Assembly: GCA_944390945.1 (NCBI GenBank)
Contig: CALXRV010000062.1
Coordinates: 1-34,941, forward strand
Length of the DNA stretch: 34,941 nt
Source of the DNA: an uncultured Clostridia bacterium
Lineage (GTDB): Bacteria; Bacillota; Dehalobacteriia; UBA4068
Reading direction: 5' to 3'
Below the pieces are notes generated by a model. The model made no database searches and was not told the DNA's origin. It saw nothing but the letters and a program-made list of their open reading frames with translations. This document shows, piece after piece, positions 9,387 to 18,375 of this stretch (its first letter is position 1; each line of letters starts with the position of its first letter). The translations under genes and the position numbers were made by a program.

Positions 9387-10622
9387 TCACTCCACGATGC
9401 CCTGGCCGTAGCGCTCCGCAATGCGGAGCAAAATCCGCACCACGCAATCCATCGCCTGCGCAGAAGCAAATTCCATTCGTCCGTGGTGGTTGTGACTGCC
9501 TGTCCCCAGATTTGGACAAGGCAACCCCATATAAGACAGACGCGAGCCATCCGTACCACCGCGCAATGCGCCGTGCCGTGGCGTAAGCCCCTCCGCGCGA
9601 ATCGCATCATTAGCAATCTCCAGCAGATGCGGGTGCTGCAGCAATACTTCATACATATTGCGGTAGCTCTCTTCGATCTCCAGCTTCACCGTATCCGCTC
9701 CGTATTTCCGGTTCAGATAATCTGCTGCATCACGCGCCAACGCAGCACGGCGTTCCAACAGAGAAAAATCATAATCACGCAGGATATAATGCATAAAAGC
9801 CCGCTCTACCTCGCCGTTCATCCAATGCAGATGGAAAAACCCTTCACGGCCTTCCGTATGTTCCGGCCGGTCTCCTTCCGGCAATAACGCATCGAATTCC
9901 AACGCCACCCGCTGCGCATTGATCATCTTGTTTTTGGCTTCACCAGGATGAATTCCCACGCCGGTAACCGTCACATTCATCGACATTGCACTGAACGTTT
10001 CGCTACCGACTTCTTCCACATCCGCACCATCCAAGGTATAAGCAAAGTCTGCGCCAAAACGCGCTACGTCGAAATGGTCTGGTCCGCGGCCTATCTCTTC
10101 ATCCGGAGTAAAGCCAAGCATAATCTTGCCATGTTTGATGCTGTCATCCTGCAGCAAAGTCTCGGCCATTGTGACGATCTCGGCAATGCCTGCCTTGTCA
10201 TCCGCGCCAAGCAGGGTCAGGCCATCTGTCACGACCAAATCATCACCGATATACTGCTGCAGTATCGGATTCTCCTCTACCGTCATCACGATATTTTCTG
10301 CGGCGTTGAGCAAAATATCGCCGCCATCATATTTTTCAATCAGCTGTGGCCGTACCGATTCAGCCGGAGCATCTTCTGAAACATCCATATGGGCAAGGAA
10401 GCCGATCACCGGACCCGGATGGTCCGGGATATTTGCAGGCAGCGTGGCGAAAAGATAGCCGTTTTCATCCAGCGTGACATCGCTGAGACCGAGTTCGATC
10501 AGCTCCTTTTGCAGCTCTTTGGCAAAAGCAAGCTGATGCTCCGTGCTCGGGCAGGTCGGGCTGGCGGCTGCAGAAGCCGTCGGGAATTTGGCATAATGCA
10601 TCAGACGTTGATAAGCACGCAT
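9387..10622 (-). CDS. pepT: Peptidase T (tripeptide aminopeptidase)
   Basis: M20-family di-zinc aminopeptidase that removes the N-terminal residue of tripeptides in the cytoplasm. Metal and catalytic motifs are in order: AHMDVSEDAP with His78 and Asp80, LLGADDKAG with Asp141, FTPDEEIGRG with Glu175/Glu176, Asp198 in TLDGAD, and a C-terminal SHNHHGRMEF supplying the last His. The GIHPGEAKNKMINA segment of the lid domain is typical of PepT. Length of 411 aa matches the family. AGGAGG precedes the ATG. The gene has its own strong promoter (TTGAAA-18-TATACT) about 110–135 bp upstream and is divergent from ahcY. Confidence 0.96.
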   Translation of the reverse strand: MRAYQRLMHYAKFPTASAAASPTCPSTEHQLAFAKELQKELIELGLSDVTLDENGYLFATLPANIPDHPGPVIGFLAHMDVSEDAPAESVRPQLIEKYDGGDILLNAAENIVMTVEENPILQQYIGDDLVVTDGLTLLGADDKAGIAEIVTMAETLLQDDSIKHGKIMLGFTPDEEIGRGPDHFDVARFGADFAYTLDGADVEEVGSETFSAMSMNVTVTGVGIHPGEAKNKMINAQRVALEFDALLPEGDRPEHTEGREGFFHLHWMNGEVERAFMHYILRDYDFSLLERRAALARDAADYLNRKYGADTVKLEIEESYRNMYEVLLQHPHLLEIANDAIRAEGLTPRHGALRGGTDGSRLSYMGLPCPNLGTGSHNHHGRMEFASAQAMDCVVRILLRIAERYGQGIVE

Positions 10623-10729
10623 CCTTTTTTCCTCCTTTTCTCATCCGGTCCGGCAGTGCGACCATACAAAAATATAACGCTGCAGCAGAATTTTTGTCTT
10701 GTTGTGCTGCAAGCCGGTCCATTGGTAAT

Positions 10730-10759
10730 AGTATACCACTTCCCCCCCTTGGTTTTCAA
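10730..10759 (-). promoter_or_regulatory. pepT promoter
   Basis: Minus-strand -35 TTGAAA (10759–10754) and -10 TATACT (10735–10730) have an 18-bp spacer that contains a G7 run. The predicted leader is about 100 nt. Confidence 0.65.
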
Positions 10760-10979
10760 TCCGCTGCTGCAGGCCCGGATTTGCAGTAAAACAGCCTACG
10801 CCTACTATCGTTGTGCGCTGGGGTTTCGCTTCTACGAACCGTCACAGCCGACGTCGTGGCTGTGTTGCAGATGGCGCTATTGCCGCTACAATGACCAGGG
10901 AAGAGGCAAGGCACCCAAAGCCGGTTCACATTTTCCGTCCTCGCGTGCCGATATTTTTATATCATCTCCTAGCGGATTA

Positions 10980-10988
10980 TGATATACT
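10980..10988 (+). promoter_or_regulatory. ahcY extended -10 promoter
   Basis: TGA-TATACT (TGn plus -10 hexamer) ends 73 bp before the ahcY ATG. No good -35 hexamer is seen at 17 bp, consistent with an extended -10 type. Confidence 0.5.
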
Positions 10989-11061
10989 GAGGTTATCCGG
11001 ATATTTCAACCGAAAACCGCCTGGCGCGGAAGCAGACCCACAGCTTTCAGGAGGAATACAG

Positions 11062-12306
11062 ATGAGTTTACAATTTGACCAGCAGGCGGCCGCCGCAGGC
11101 CGCGATAAGATCGACTGGGTGGCATCCTATATGCCGCTGCTTAACAGGATCCGTAGCGAGTTTATCCGTGAGCAGCCATTTGCCGGCAAACGGATCGCCA
11201 TCTCCATTCATCTGGAGGCAAAGACCGCTTTTCTGGCGGAAACGCTGGCTGCCGGAGGCGCGGAAATGCATGTTACCGGCTGCAACCCGCTTTCTACACA
11301 GGATGATGTTGCCGCTGCCTTAATTGCAGCAGGCATAGACGTTCATGCGCGCCACGGCGCAAATATGGCGGAATATGAACAACACCTGCGCGATACGCTG
11401 GCATGCCATCCACATGTGATGATCGATGACGGCGGCGATTTCACTCAGCTGCTGCATGGCCCCTGCCGTGAACTGGCATCAGACCTGCTGGGCGGCTGTG
11501 AAGAGACGACGACTGGCATTCTGCGTCTGAAAGCGCGCGAGCGTGCCGGCGCGCTCAATTTTCCGATGATCTCCGTCAATGATGCGGACTGCAAGCATCT
11601 GTTCGACAATCGCTACGGAACCGGCCAGTCCACGCTGACGGCGGTGATGGCCGTGACGAACCTGACTATCGCCTCGCGTACAGTAGTAATTGCCGGCTAT
11701 GGCTGGTGTGGGCGCGGCGTAGCCATGCGCGCTGCAGGTATGGGCGCGCGCGTCATCGTCACGGAGATCGACCCAGTAAAAGCGATCGAGGCGGCGATGG
11801 ACGGATTCACCGTGATGCCGATGGATGAAGCCGCCGCGCTGGGCGATATTTTCATCACGCTCACCGGCTGCCGTGATGTGATCACGGCGCAGCATTTCGA
11901 GCGAATGAAAGATGGCGCCATCCTGGCCAATTCCGGACACTTCGATGTAGAGATCAGCAAGCCAGATCTGGAAGCCGCCGCCAAGCGGATCTGGCAGCGC
12001 AAGCCGGATATCACCGGCTATCAGATGGCGGATGGACGCATCCTCAACTTGCTGGCCGAAGGCAGACTGGTCAACCTGGCTGCCGGTATGGGCCATCCGG
12101 CTGAGATCATGGATATGAGTTTTGCCATCCAAGCCAAATCCCTTGCCTATCTCGTTGCCAATGGGAGAACGCTGGAAAACCGGCTATATCCCGTGCCGCG
12201 TGCAATCGACGAGGCAGTAGCGCGGCTGAAACTGGATGCGCTGGGTACATGTATCGATTCCCTCACCCCGGAACAGGAGCAGTATCTCTACGGCTATTCC
12301 GGCTGA
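11062..12306 (+). CDS. ahcY: Adenosylhomocysteinase (short bacterial/archaeal type)
   Basis: NAD-dependent hydrolase removing S-adenosylhomocysteine after methyl transfer. Catalytic residues align with the human enzyme at identical spacing: His50, Asp122/123 in DDGGD, Glu148, Lys178, Asp182 and Asn183. The NAD-binding GYGWCGRG motif is at 212–219. After FDNRYGTGQS it follows the short form, lacking the eukaryotic-type insertion. It ends in QEQYLYGYSG rather than the K…HYRY tail. Such short enzymes include the archaeal S-inosylhomocysteine hydrolase, so SIH rather than SAH could be the substrate. The start is the ATG at 11062 with AGGAGG 8 nt before it; 83 upstream in-frame codons are not part of the protein. 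Length 414 aa. It converges with paaK across a terminator. Confidence 0.92.
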   Translation: MSLQFDQQAAAAGRDKIDWVASYMPLLNRIRSEFIREQPFAGKRIAISIHLEAKTAFLAETLAAGGAEMHVTGCNPLSTQDDVAAALIAAGIDVHARHGANMAEYEQHLRDTLACHPHVMIDDGGDFTQLLHGPCRELASDLLGGCEETTTGILRLKARERAGALNFPMISVNDADCKHLFDNRYGTGQSTLTAVMAVTNLTIASRTVVIAGYGWCGRGVAMRAAGMGARVIVTEIDPVKAIEAAMDGFTVMPMDEAAALGDIFITLTGCRDVITAQHFERMKDGAILANSGHFDVEISKPDLEAAAKRIWQRKPDITGYQMADGRILNLLAEGRLVNLAAGMGHPAEIMDMSFAIQAKSLAYLVANGRTLENRLYPVPRAIDEAVARLKLDALGTCIDSLTPEQEQYLYGYSG

Positions 12307-12436
12307 AGCACCGGCATAGCCTGCGGCAAACTCTGCCCAACAAAAGCCTGCGCGGCAAAAGTCTGCTCACAGGGAAAGAAAAAGTACACCATCGCTAGCG
12401 GCGAATGCATCCGGCAATGTTCCACATAAACCACAA

Positions 12437-12467
12437 CAGGGCTGCCCCTCCGGCAGCCCTGTATTTT
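12437..12467 (+). terminator. ahcY terminator
   Basis: A perfect 10-bp stem (12437–12446 with 12452–12461) with a CCTCC loop is followed by TATTTTT. It lies between convergent ahcY and paaK. Confidence 0.88.
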
Positions 12468-12492
12468 TCCCTTCCAACCAGGTGGCAAACAC

Positions 12493-13806
12493 TTATTGCT
12501 CCGGCTCGTTCCGGTGGTCAAATACGCGCTTTGCCTTGCCAATCTGCGTGCGCTCAATGGAATGCGGCTCTACTAACCGCACTTTGACATGGATGCCAAG
12601 AGTATTATATAACTTCTCGCGCGCATGCTCGGTCAGCGCCATCAGTTTTTTATAATTATCCAGCAGCGTATCATCGGTAAACTCCACCAACACTTCCAGA
12701 TCATCAAGATGGTTCCGCCGGTAGACATGGATCTGATAATGCGGCCCAATGCCAGAAATGCCAAGCAATGCAGATTCGATCTGCGACGGAAATACGTTGA
12801 CGCCGCGGATGATCAGCATATCATCGGCACGGCCGGATATCTTGCGCATACGTGCATGTGTGCGGCCGCAGGCGCAAGGCGTGTCATCGATCACAGAAAT
12901 ATCGCGCGTACGATAACGGATTACCGGAAGCGCCTCTTTATCGAGTGAAGTAAAGACCAGCTCGCCTTCGCTGCCTACCGGCAGTACCTCGCCGCTCTCG
13001 CTATCGATCGTCTCCACCAGGAAATGATCCTCTGCGATATGCATGCCGCAAAATTCCTCGCAATCGCCAGCCACACCAGGGCCGATCAGCTCACTCATTC
13101 CATAATTATCCGTCGCCTTAATATGCAGGCTGTTTTCAATCGCCCGCCGCATTTCTTCCGTCCACGGTTCGCTGCCGAACAAGCCGACGCGCAGCTTCAG
13201 CCGCTTCTCGATATCAATACCCAGCTCCTGCGCACGTTCCCCCAAATACAACGCATAAGAGGGCGTAGCGATCAATACGGTCGTACCAAAATCTTCCATC
13301 AGCATCAGCTGTTTTTCCGTATTACCGCCACCGATCGGCACCACGCCGCAGCCCACGCGTTCCAAACCATAGTGCAGGCCAAAAGCACCCGTAAACAGGC
13401 CATAGGAAAATGCGATCTGCGCCGTATCCCCCGGCATAACACCGGCCTGACAGACGATGCGTGCCATCAGTTCTGTCCACATTTCCAGATCATTGCGTGT
13501 ATAACCAACCACGGTCGGTTTGCCCGTTGTGCCAGAACTGGCATGAATGCGAACGAGCTCCTCTTTTGGTACTGCAAAATTATGGAAAGGATAGTTATCC
13601 CGGAAATCCTGCTTCGTCATATACGGCAGCAGCTGCACATCTTTCAATGTGCGGATATGTTTCGGCTTCAGGCCGATCGCATCCATTTTCGCGCGATAAT
13701 AAGGGACCCGCTCATAAACCCGATCTACCGTCCATTTTAGTCCCTCCAGCTGCAGCGCTTCAATTTCCCGGCGCGGCATAGTCTCCCGTTCCTTATTCCA
13801 GATCAT
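12493..13806 (-). CDS. paaK: Phenylacetate–CoA ligase family enzyme
   Basis: Adenylate-forming acyl-CoA ligase of the PaaK family, 437 aa as usual. The ATP/AMP loop SSGTTGKP is at 90–97. Further family marks are FSYGLFTGAFGLHYG, the GSEPW segment, NYGMSELIGPGVAGDC, YRTRDIS, and the C-terminal hinge KISGRADDMLIIRGVNVFPSQIE. A Cys pair, CACGR, follows the RTRD motif, as in many PaaK proteins. AGGAGGG lies 8 nt before the ATG. In anaerobic Bacillota these genes usually accompany indolepyruvate or 2-oxoacid:ferredoxin oxidoreductases; no such partner is in the window, so the acid substrate (phenylacetate or another aryl acid) is uncertain. It lies 95 bp downstream of argH on the same strand. Confidence 0.9.
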   Translation of the reverse strand: MIWNKERETMPRREIEALQLEGLKWTVDRVYERVPYYRAKMDAIGLKPKHIRTLKDVQLLPYMTKQDFRDNYPFHNFAVPKEELVRIHASSGTTGKPTVVGYTRNDLEMWTELMARIVCQAGVMPGDTAQIAFSYGLFTGAFGLHYGLERVGCGVVPIGGGNTEKQLMLMEDFGTTVLIATPSYALYLGERAQELGIDIEKRLKLRVGLFGSEPWTEEMRRAIENSLHIKATDNYGMSELIGPGVAGDCEEFCGMHIAEDHFLVETIDSESGEVLPVGSEGELVFTSLDKEALPVIRYRTRDISVIDDTPCACGRTHARMRKISGRADDMLIIRGVNVFPSQIESALLGISGIGPHYQIHVYRRNHLDDLEVLVEFTDDTLLDNYKKLMALTEHAREKLYNTLGIHVKVRLVEPHSIERTQIGKAKRVFDHRNEPEQ

Positions 13807-13900
13807 ACGTATTGCCCTCCTACCATATTTATTTGATCTTTCATTTATTGAAAAACGAGTGAAAACGCTTTTCTTTTCCAGCTAGATCAGCAGGCAACTA

Positions 13901-15304
13901 TCATTGCTGCTCAGATGCAGCGTCAACCGCAGCCAACCAGTGCCGCAGCTCAACCAGTTCCGCTTCAACTGCCTGCGGCGCCGGACCGCCGATGCTACTG
14001 CGTTTTTTCATACAGCCGATCAGCGATATGGCAGCATAAATATCCTCCGCAAACAACGGGCTCTCCTTCCGCAGCTCATCCAGCGGCAATTCTTCCAGCG
14101 TTTTGCCAGCCTGCTCTGCCCGACGTACCAGCGTACCAGCTACGGCATGCGCTTCCCGGAAAGGCAGGCCCTTGCCCACCAGATAATCGGCCATATCCGT
14201 CGCATTGATAAACCCGGCGGAAAGGTCATCCTGCATCCGCTCCGCCCGAACGTGCAGCGTCTGCAACATGGGGATAAAGACGATCAGGCAGCCTTTCAAT
14301 GTATCGACCGCATCAAATACCGGCTCCTTATCCTCTTGCATATCCTTGTTATAGGCAAGCGGCAACCCTTTCATCACGGTCAGCAACGCCATCAGATCAC
14401 CATATACCCGTCCGGTTTTGCCGCGGATCAGCTCCGCCATATCTGGATTCTTTTTCTGTGGCATGATCGAGCTGCCGGTGCTGTACGCATCATCCAGGGT
14501 AATGAAACCGAATTCATAGCTGCTCCACAGCACGATCTCTTCGCAAAAGCGGGAAAGGTGCATCATCAGGATTGCTGCAGCAGAAAGAAATTCCAATGCG
14601 AAATCACGGTCAGATACGCCGTCCAGGCTATTGCGCGTCGGGCAATCAAAACCAAGCGCCGCCGCAGTCTGCGCACGGTCGATCGGGAAACCGGTACCAG
14701 CCAGCGCACCACAGCCAAGTGGTGATTCGTTCATCCGCACTGCAGCATCAAGCAGCCTGCCGTAGTCGCGACGGAACATCTCCGCGTAAGCCAGCAGATG
14801 ATGCGCAAAGCTGATCGGCTGCGCTTTCTGCAAATGCGTATAACCGGGCATCACCGTCAGCGTATGCGCTTCCGCCAGATCAGCCAGAGCATGGATCAGC
14901 CTGCGCAGCAGTTCATGCACGGCAGCAATCTCACCCCGCAGGTAAAGCCGGATATCCAATGCCACCTGGTCGTTACGGCTGCGTGCCGTATGCAGTTTTT
15001 TCCCCGCCTCACCAATCTTTGCCGTCAGTAGCTGCTCAATATTCATATGGATATCTTCCGCCGCCACATCAAACTGCACCGCGCCAGCGGCGATCTCGGC
15101 ACGGATTTCTTCCAGCCCTTGCACAATCGCTGCTGCATCCGCTGCAGAGATGATACCGCAGGCGGCCAACATCCGTGCATGCGCGATGGAACCGAGGATA
15201 TCCTCTTTATACATGCGCTGGTCAAAACGGATCGAAGAATGGAAATCCTCCGCCAGCTTGTCCGTCGTGGCCGCAAAGCGCCCGCCCCATAACTTCTTAT
15301 CCAT
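13901..15304 (-). CDS. argH: Argininosuccinate lyase
   Basis: Last enzyme of arginine biosynthesis, splitting argininosuccinate to arginine and fumarate as a cytoplasmic tetramer. It opens with LWGGRF, has [12 protein letters not shown] and the [13 protein letters not shown]is loop, and carries the family signature [12 protein letters not shown] with the catalytic Ser. Length of 467 aa is typical. The start is set at the ATG giving MDKKLWGG, because ArgH proteins begin almost directly at this motif; the ribosome site (GCGGGGGC) is weak. No other arginine gene is near. It follows the ispH–rpsA fusion after a hairpin terminator, so it may depend on readthrough or on an unrecognised promoter. 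Confidence 0.96.
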   Translation of the reverse strand: MDKKLWGGRFAATTDKLAEDFHSSIRFDQRMYKEDILGSIAHARMLAACGIISAADAAAIVQGLEEIRAEIAAGAVQFDVAAEDIHMNIEQLLTAKIGEAGKKLHTARSRNDQVALDIRLYLRGEIAAVHELLRRLIHALADLAEAHTLTVMPGYTHLQKAQPISFAHHLLAYAEMFRRDYGRLLDAAVRMNESPLGCGALAGTGFPIDRAQTAAALGFDCPTRNSLDGVSDRDFALEFLSAAAILMMHLSRFCEEIVLWSSYEFGFITLDDAYSTGSSIMPQKKNPDMAELIRGKTGRVYGDLMALLTVMKGLPLAYNKDMQEDKEPVFDAVDTLKGCLIVFIPMLQTLHVRAERMQDDLSAGFINATDMADYLVGKGLPFREAHAVAGTLVRRAEQAGKTLEELPLDELRKESPLFAEDIYAAISLIGCMKKRSSIGGPAPQAVEAELVELRHWLAAVDAASEQQ

Positions 15305-15343
15305 AGCGCCCCCGCTTTCATCCATTTCGCGACGAACCGCAAT

Positions 15344-15371
15344 AAGAAAACCGCGCAAAGGCGGTTTTCTT
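15344..15371 (-). terminator. Terminator/attenuator between ispH–rpsA and argH
   Basis: A perfect 11-bp stem (15344–15354 with 15361–15371) has a 6-nt loop. On the minus strand it ends in GGTTTTCTTA. It lies between the fusion gene's stop and argH and would separate the two or attenuate argH. Confidence 0.75.
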
Positions 15372-15396
15372 AACGCAAGTTCAGTTTTACCGCGCT

Positions 15397-17580
15397 TTAC
15401 TCCTGATTCGTTACCGGTGCCTCTTCCGCTGCAACTTCAGCTTCTTCAGCCACTTCTTCCGCAGCCGGTTCTACCGCTTCCTCTTCAGCAGGCAAAGCAG
15501 CCTTGATCGAAAGGCTCATCCGCTTTGCTTCCGGATCCACGGAAAGCACCTTCACCCGAACGACATCGCCAGGTTTGACCACATCTTCTGTTTTCTCCAC
15601 GCGATGGTTGGCCATCTGCGAGATATGCACCAGACCTTCCACGCCAGGTTCCACTTCCAGGAACGCGCCAAACGTCGTGGTACGCATCACCTTTGCCATG
15701 ATCTCGCTGCCTTCCGGATATTTTTCAGCAGCGGTGGTCCAGGGGTTCGGAATCAGCTGTTTGAGGCCCAGGCTGATCTTTTCATTTTCCGCATCAACGC
15801 CAAGGATATACACGTCAAGCTCATCACCCTCTTTAAGCAGATCAGAGGGATGGTTGACACGGTACCATGCCATTTCGGAAACATGCAGCAGGCCATCGAC
15901 GCCGCCGATATCCACAAAAGCGCCAAAGCTGGTCAGCCGGCGAACCACACCATGACGGGTCTGGCCCACAGCGATCTCAGCCCAAGTCTTCTCTTTCTGC
16001 GCCTTGCTGGCGCTGCGCAGTACCGCTTTGGCGGAAAGGACGAGCTTATTGCTGTGCTTATCGCATTCGATAATCTTCATCTGCAGTTCTTTGCCGAGAT
16101 AGGTATTGAGATTCTCGACATAGCCAAGCGAAACGAGCGAGGCCGGCACAAAGCCGCGCAGGCCGACATCTACCAGCACGCCGCCCTTTACCACATCAGT
16201 GACCACACCGCTGACGATCGCCTTTTCCTGCTTCAGCTGCGCCATCTTATCCCAAGCAATATCCTGGTCTACACGGCGTTTGGAAAGCACCGGATAACCT
16301 TCCTGATTTTCCCGGCGCAGAATCAATACATCGATCTCATCACCAACATGGAAGCGTTCATGAATATTCTTGGCATCATCCGCAGAAAGCTCGGCGCTGG
16401 AAAGCACGCCTTCACTTTTACCGCCAATATCAACGAGCAGCTCGTCATCCTTCACCTGCACGACAACGCCCTTCACTCTGGCACCACGGCGGATCTCCTT
16501 CATATCGCCGTATTCCTTGGTGAACGCATCCTCCTCTGAAGTCTCCGCCTGCTCCACCGCTGCTTCAGCGGTTTCTGCAGCGGCTTCTGCGGCAGGCGCC
16601 TCATATACGGCTTCCTCAACAGGAGCCGACTGATCAAGAGCCACCGGCTCGGTCTTGTTTTCGCATTCAGATTCGTTTGTGCCACAACCGCAAGCACATC
16701 CACATGCTGCCTGCTCGGTCTCAGCCGCGCAATCCACTACGTCCACACAGTTCTTTTCCAGTTCACTCATTCTACTTACTACCTCCTCAATAATGTGTTG
16801 CGGTGTTGAGGCACCAGCGGTAATCCCTACCCGCCGGTACCTCTGCACAATATCACAATCCAACTCCGCGGCCTGTTCAATATGGTAGACGTCGATTCCT
16901 GCAGCGCTGGAGATTTGTGCCAGTTTAATTGTATTGGAGCTGTTTTTCCCGCCGACCACCACCATCGCGTCCACTTGACGCGCCAGCTCCGCAGTGGCCT
17001 GCTGCGCCTGCCCGGTATGTGTGCAGATCGTATTCTTTGTAATGCATTCAGTAGCTTTCTCCGCCATGACACGGCAGACTGCCTGAAAATTTTCTTCGCG
17101 CTCGGTTGTCTGCGCCAGCACAGCCACACGCGGCATAGACGGCAATGCTGCTGCTTCCTCCGCGTTTGCCACAACAATCGCGCGGTCCGAAGCCCAACCG
17201 CAAAGGCCGATCACCTCCGGGTGGTTTTGGTTGCCGACGATGATCACCTGATATCCTGCGTTCGTCCAAATGCAGGCTAAACGTTGTGCCCGGTTCACAA
17301 AAGGGCAAGTTCCATCAATAACGGTCAACCCGCGCTGCGCAGCCTGGTCAAAAACCGACGGCGGCACGCCATGCGAACGGATCAAAACCACATCTCCCGT
17401 TACCGCTGCCAGCGAATCCACAGCCTGCACGTTTTGCATCCGCGCCAATGCAGCCTGATTATGAATCAAAGGCCCCAGCGTACAGATCGCACCATACGTT
17501 GCAGCTGCTTTTTCTGCCAAGGAGACGGCGCGTTGCACGCCAAAACAATATCCGATTCCGCTGGCAATTAGAATTTCCAT
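15397..17580 (-). CDS. ispH: Bifunctional HMBPP reductase (IspH) – ribosomal protein S1 fusion
   Basis: A 727-residue fusion. Residues 1–275 are IspH, the [4Fe-4S] enzyme making IPP/DMAPP in the last MEP-pathway step. Cluster cysteines Cys12 (GYCFGV), Cys92 (GTCPFV) and Cys186 (TIC) are present, with His40, His120, the NHPE motif and the SSNT/S258 substrate loop. Residues 365–700 contain four S1 (OB-fold) repeats, such as [21 protein letters not shown] and [22 protein letters not shown]1 binds mRNA on the 30S subunit. The join at 278–306 holds seven cysteines, followed by an Ala/Glu-rich stretch; the C-terminus is also Ala/Glu-rich. Such fusions are known in Clostridia and Negativicutes. CGGAG lies 7 nt before the ATG, directly after a hairpin (17593–17612). 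It is downstream of plsC and cmk. Confidence 0.95.
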   Translation of the reverse strand: MEILIASGIGYCFGVQRAVSLAEKAAATYGAICTLGPLIHNQAALARMQNVQAVDSLAAVTGDVVLIRSHGVPPSVFDQAAQRGLTVIDGTCPFVNRAQRLACIWTNAGYQVIIVGNQNHPEVIGLCGWASDRAIVVANAEEAAALPSMPRVAVLAQTTEREENFQAVCRVMAEKATECITKNTICTHTGQAQQATAELARQVDAMVVVGGKNSSNTIKLAQISSAAGIDVYHIEQAAELDCDIVQRYRRVGITAGASTPQHIIEEVVSRMSELEKNCVDVVDCAAETEQAACGCACGCGTNESECENKTEPVALDQSAPVEEAVYEAPAAEAAAETAEAAVEQAETSEEDAFTKEYGDMKEIRRGARVKGVVVQVKDDELLVDIGGKSEGVLSSAELSADDAKNIHERFHVGDEIDVLILRRENQEGYPVLSKRRVDQDIAWDKMAQLKQEKAIVSGVVTDVVKGGVLVDVGLRGFVPASLVSLGYVENLNTYLGKELQMKIIECDKHSNKLVLSAKAVLRSASKAQKEKTWAEIAVGQTRHGVVRRLTSFGAFVDIGGVDGLLHVSEMAWYRVNHPSDLLKEGDELDVYILGVDAENEKISLGLKQLIPNPWTTAAEKYPEGSEIMAKVMRTTTFGAFLEVEPGVEGLVHISQMANHRVEKTEDVVKPGDVVRVKVLSVDPEAKRMSLSIKAALPAEEEAVEPAAEEVAEEAEVAAEEAPVTNQE

Positions 17581-17592
17581 TCTGTTACTCCG

Positions 17593-17612
17593 GCCGCAGG
17601 ATATACTGCGGC
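17593..17612 (-). promoter_or_regulatory. Hairpin abutting the ispH–rpsA ribosome site
   Basis: A 7-bp stem (17593–17599 with 17606–17612) with a 6-nt loop ends one base before the GGAG of the fusion gene. On the plus strand it resembles a terminator (CAATTTTTTT follows), but no plus-strand gene precedes it. A translational role is speculative. Confidence 0.3.
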
Positions 17613-17706
17613 AATTTTTTTATTTTCGCCGTATAGAGGAGAAATCCTGCCGTCAAAAAGTTTTTTTCGCAAATATTTAGACAGAAGATAGCAGATATTT
17701 GCCGGC

Positions 17707-18375
17707 TTACCGCTTCTGCGAAGCATCCGCCCGTCCATGTGGCGGTTGCCGCATCTGCCGGCCTTCACGCGCCAGCTGCGCCTTCCCCTGTTCCACCAGT
17801 TCAGCCACACGTTCGCGATAAAGTGCCGTGTTCTTTGCCAGCAGTTCTTTATCCGGCTTTTCCCCTTGCGGTGGATCGATCGCTTCCCCGATCAGCACCA
17901 GCACATTTCGTTTCCAGAAGCGGAAAATATCTCCGGTATTCAATACTGCTACCGGCAGCACCCGTACATGCGAACGTTGTGCAATGTAAGAGGCCCCTTG
18001 CTTAAATTCTCCCAGCTCCTGGTTAAACCTGCGCATGCCCTCCGGAAAGATGGCAACCACATTTCCACCGCGCAGCGCGTTCATCGTCACGCGCATCGCC
18101 CCGAGATCGCTTTCTTCCTTTTTCAAAAAGACTGCGCCCAGAGCAGAAAACAGCCATCGTGTCAGCGGATTCTGCGCAAACCCTTCCTTGGCGATAAAAG
18201 TAATCTGCCGTGGAAAAGCCATGGCCAAGGCAGGCGGGTCGCCAAAACTGACATGATTACAGATGATCAGCAGCGACGGATCCTGCGGGATATTCTCCCG
18301 TCCGATAATCCGTGCGCCTCCCAGGCGGTAGATCGATCCCACCACAGCTCTTGCAAACCGGTAAAATCCATTCAT
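17707..18375 (-). CDS. plsC: 1-acyl-glycerol-3-phosphate acyltransferase (PlsC family)
   Basis: Membrane-associated acyltransferase making phosphatidic acid from lysophosphatidic acid. The HX4D catalytic motif NHVSFGD is His41–Asp46 and the acceptor-binding FPEGMRR is at 110–116. Hydrophobic stretches near 1–20 and 75–85 fit membrane association. Length of 222 aa is normal. The start at 18375 has GGAGG 7 nt upstream, and its ATG overlaps the cmk stop as ATGA, so translation is probably coupled. The C-terminal tail is basic and Gln/Arg-rich. The cmk–plsC–ispH/rpsA order recurs in Bacillota. Confidence 0.94.
   Translation of the reverse strand: MNGFYRFARAVVGSIYRLGGARIIGRENIPQDPSLLIICNHVSFGDPPALAMAFPRQITFIAKEGFAQNPLTRWLFSALGAVFLKKEESDLGAMRVTMNALRGGNVVAIFPEGMRRFNQELGEFKQGASYIAQRSHVRVLPVAVLNTGDIFRFWKRNVLVLIGEAIDPPQGEKPDKELLAKNTALYRERVAELVEQGKAQLAREGRQMRQPPHGRADASQKR

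Larger units (their letters stand above)
10623..11061. other. 439-bp divergent intergenic region, pepT–ahcY
   Basis: It contains the pepT promoter (10730–10759) and an extended -10 promoter for ahcY (10980–10988). At 10843–10864 there is a perfect 7-bp stem with an 8-nt loop, lying upstream of the ahcY promoter. A plus-strand frame stays open across much of the region, but its translation is Cys/Arg/Tyr-rich and I recognise nothing in it. I do not see an SAH-riboswitch core in the short ahcY leader. Confidence 0.6.

Noticed and set aside
10389..10982. Plus-strand 197-aa frame over the pepT start and the intergenic region
   Set aside because: Its first part is antisense to pepT, it has no ribosome site, and the intergenic part matches nothing I recognise.
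10989..11061. SAH riboswitch in the ahcY leader
   Set aside because: The 73-nt leader lacks the helices and conserved core expected; only a ribosome site is clear.
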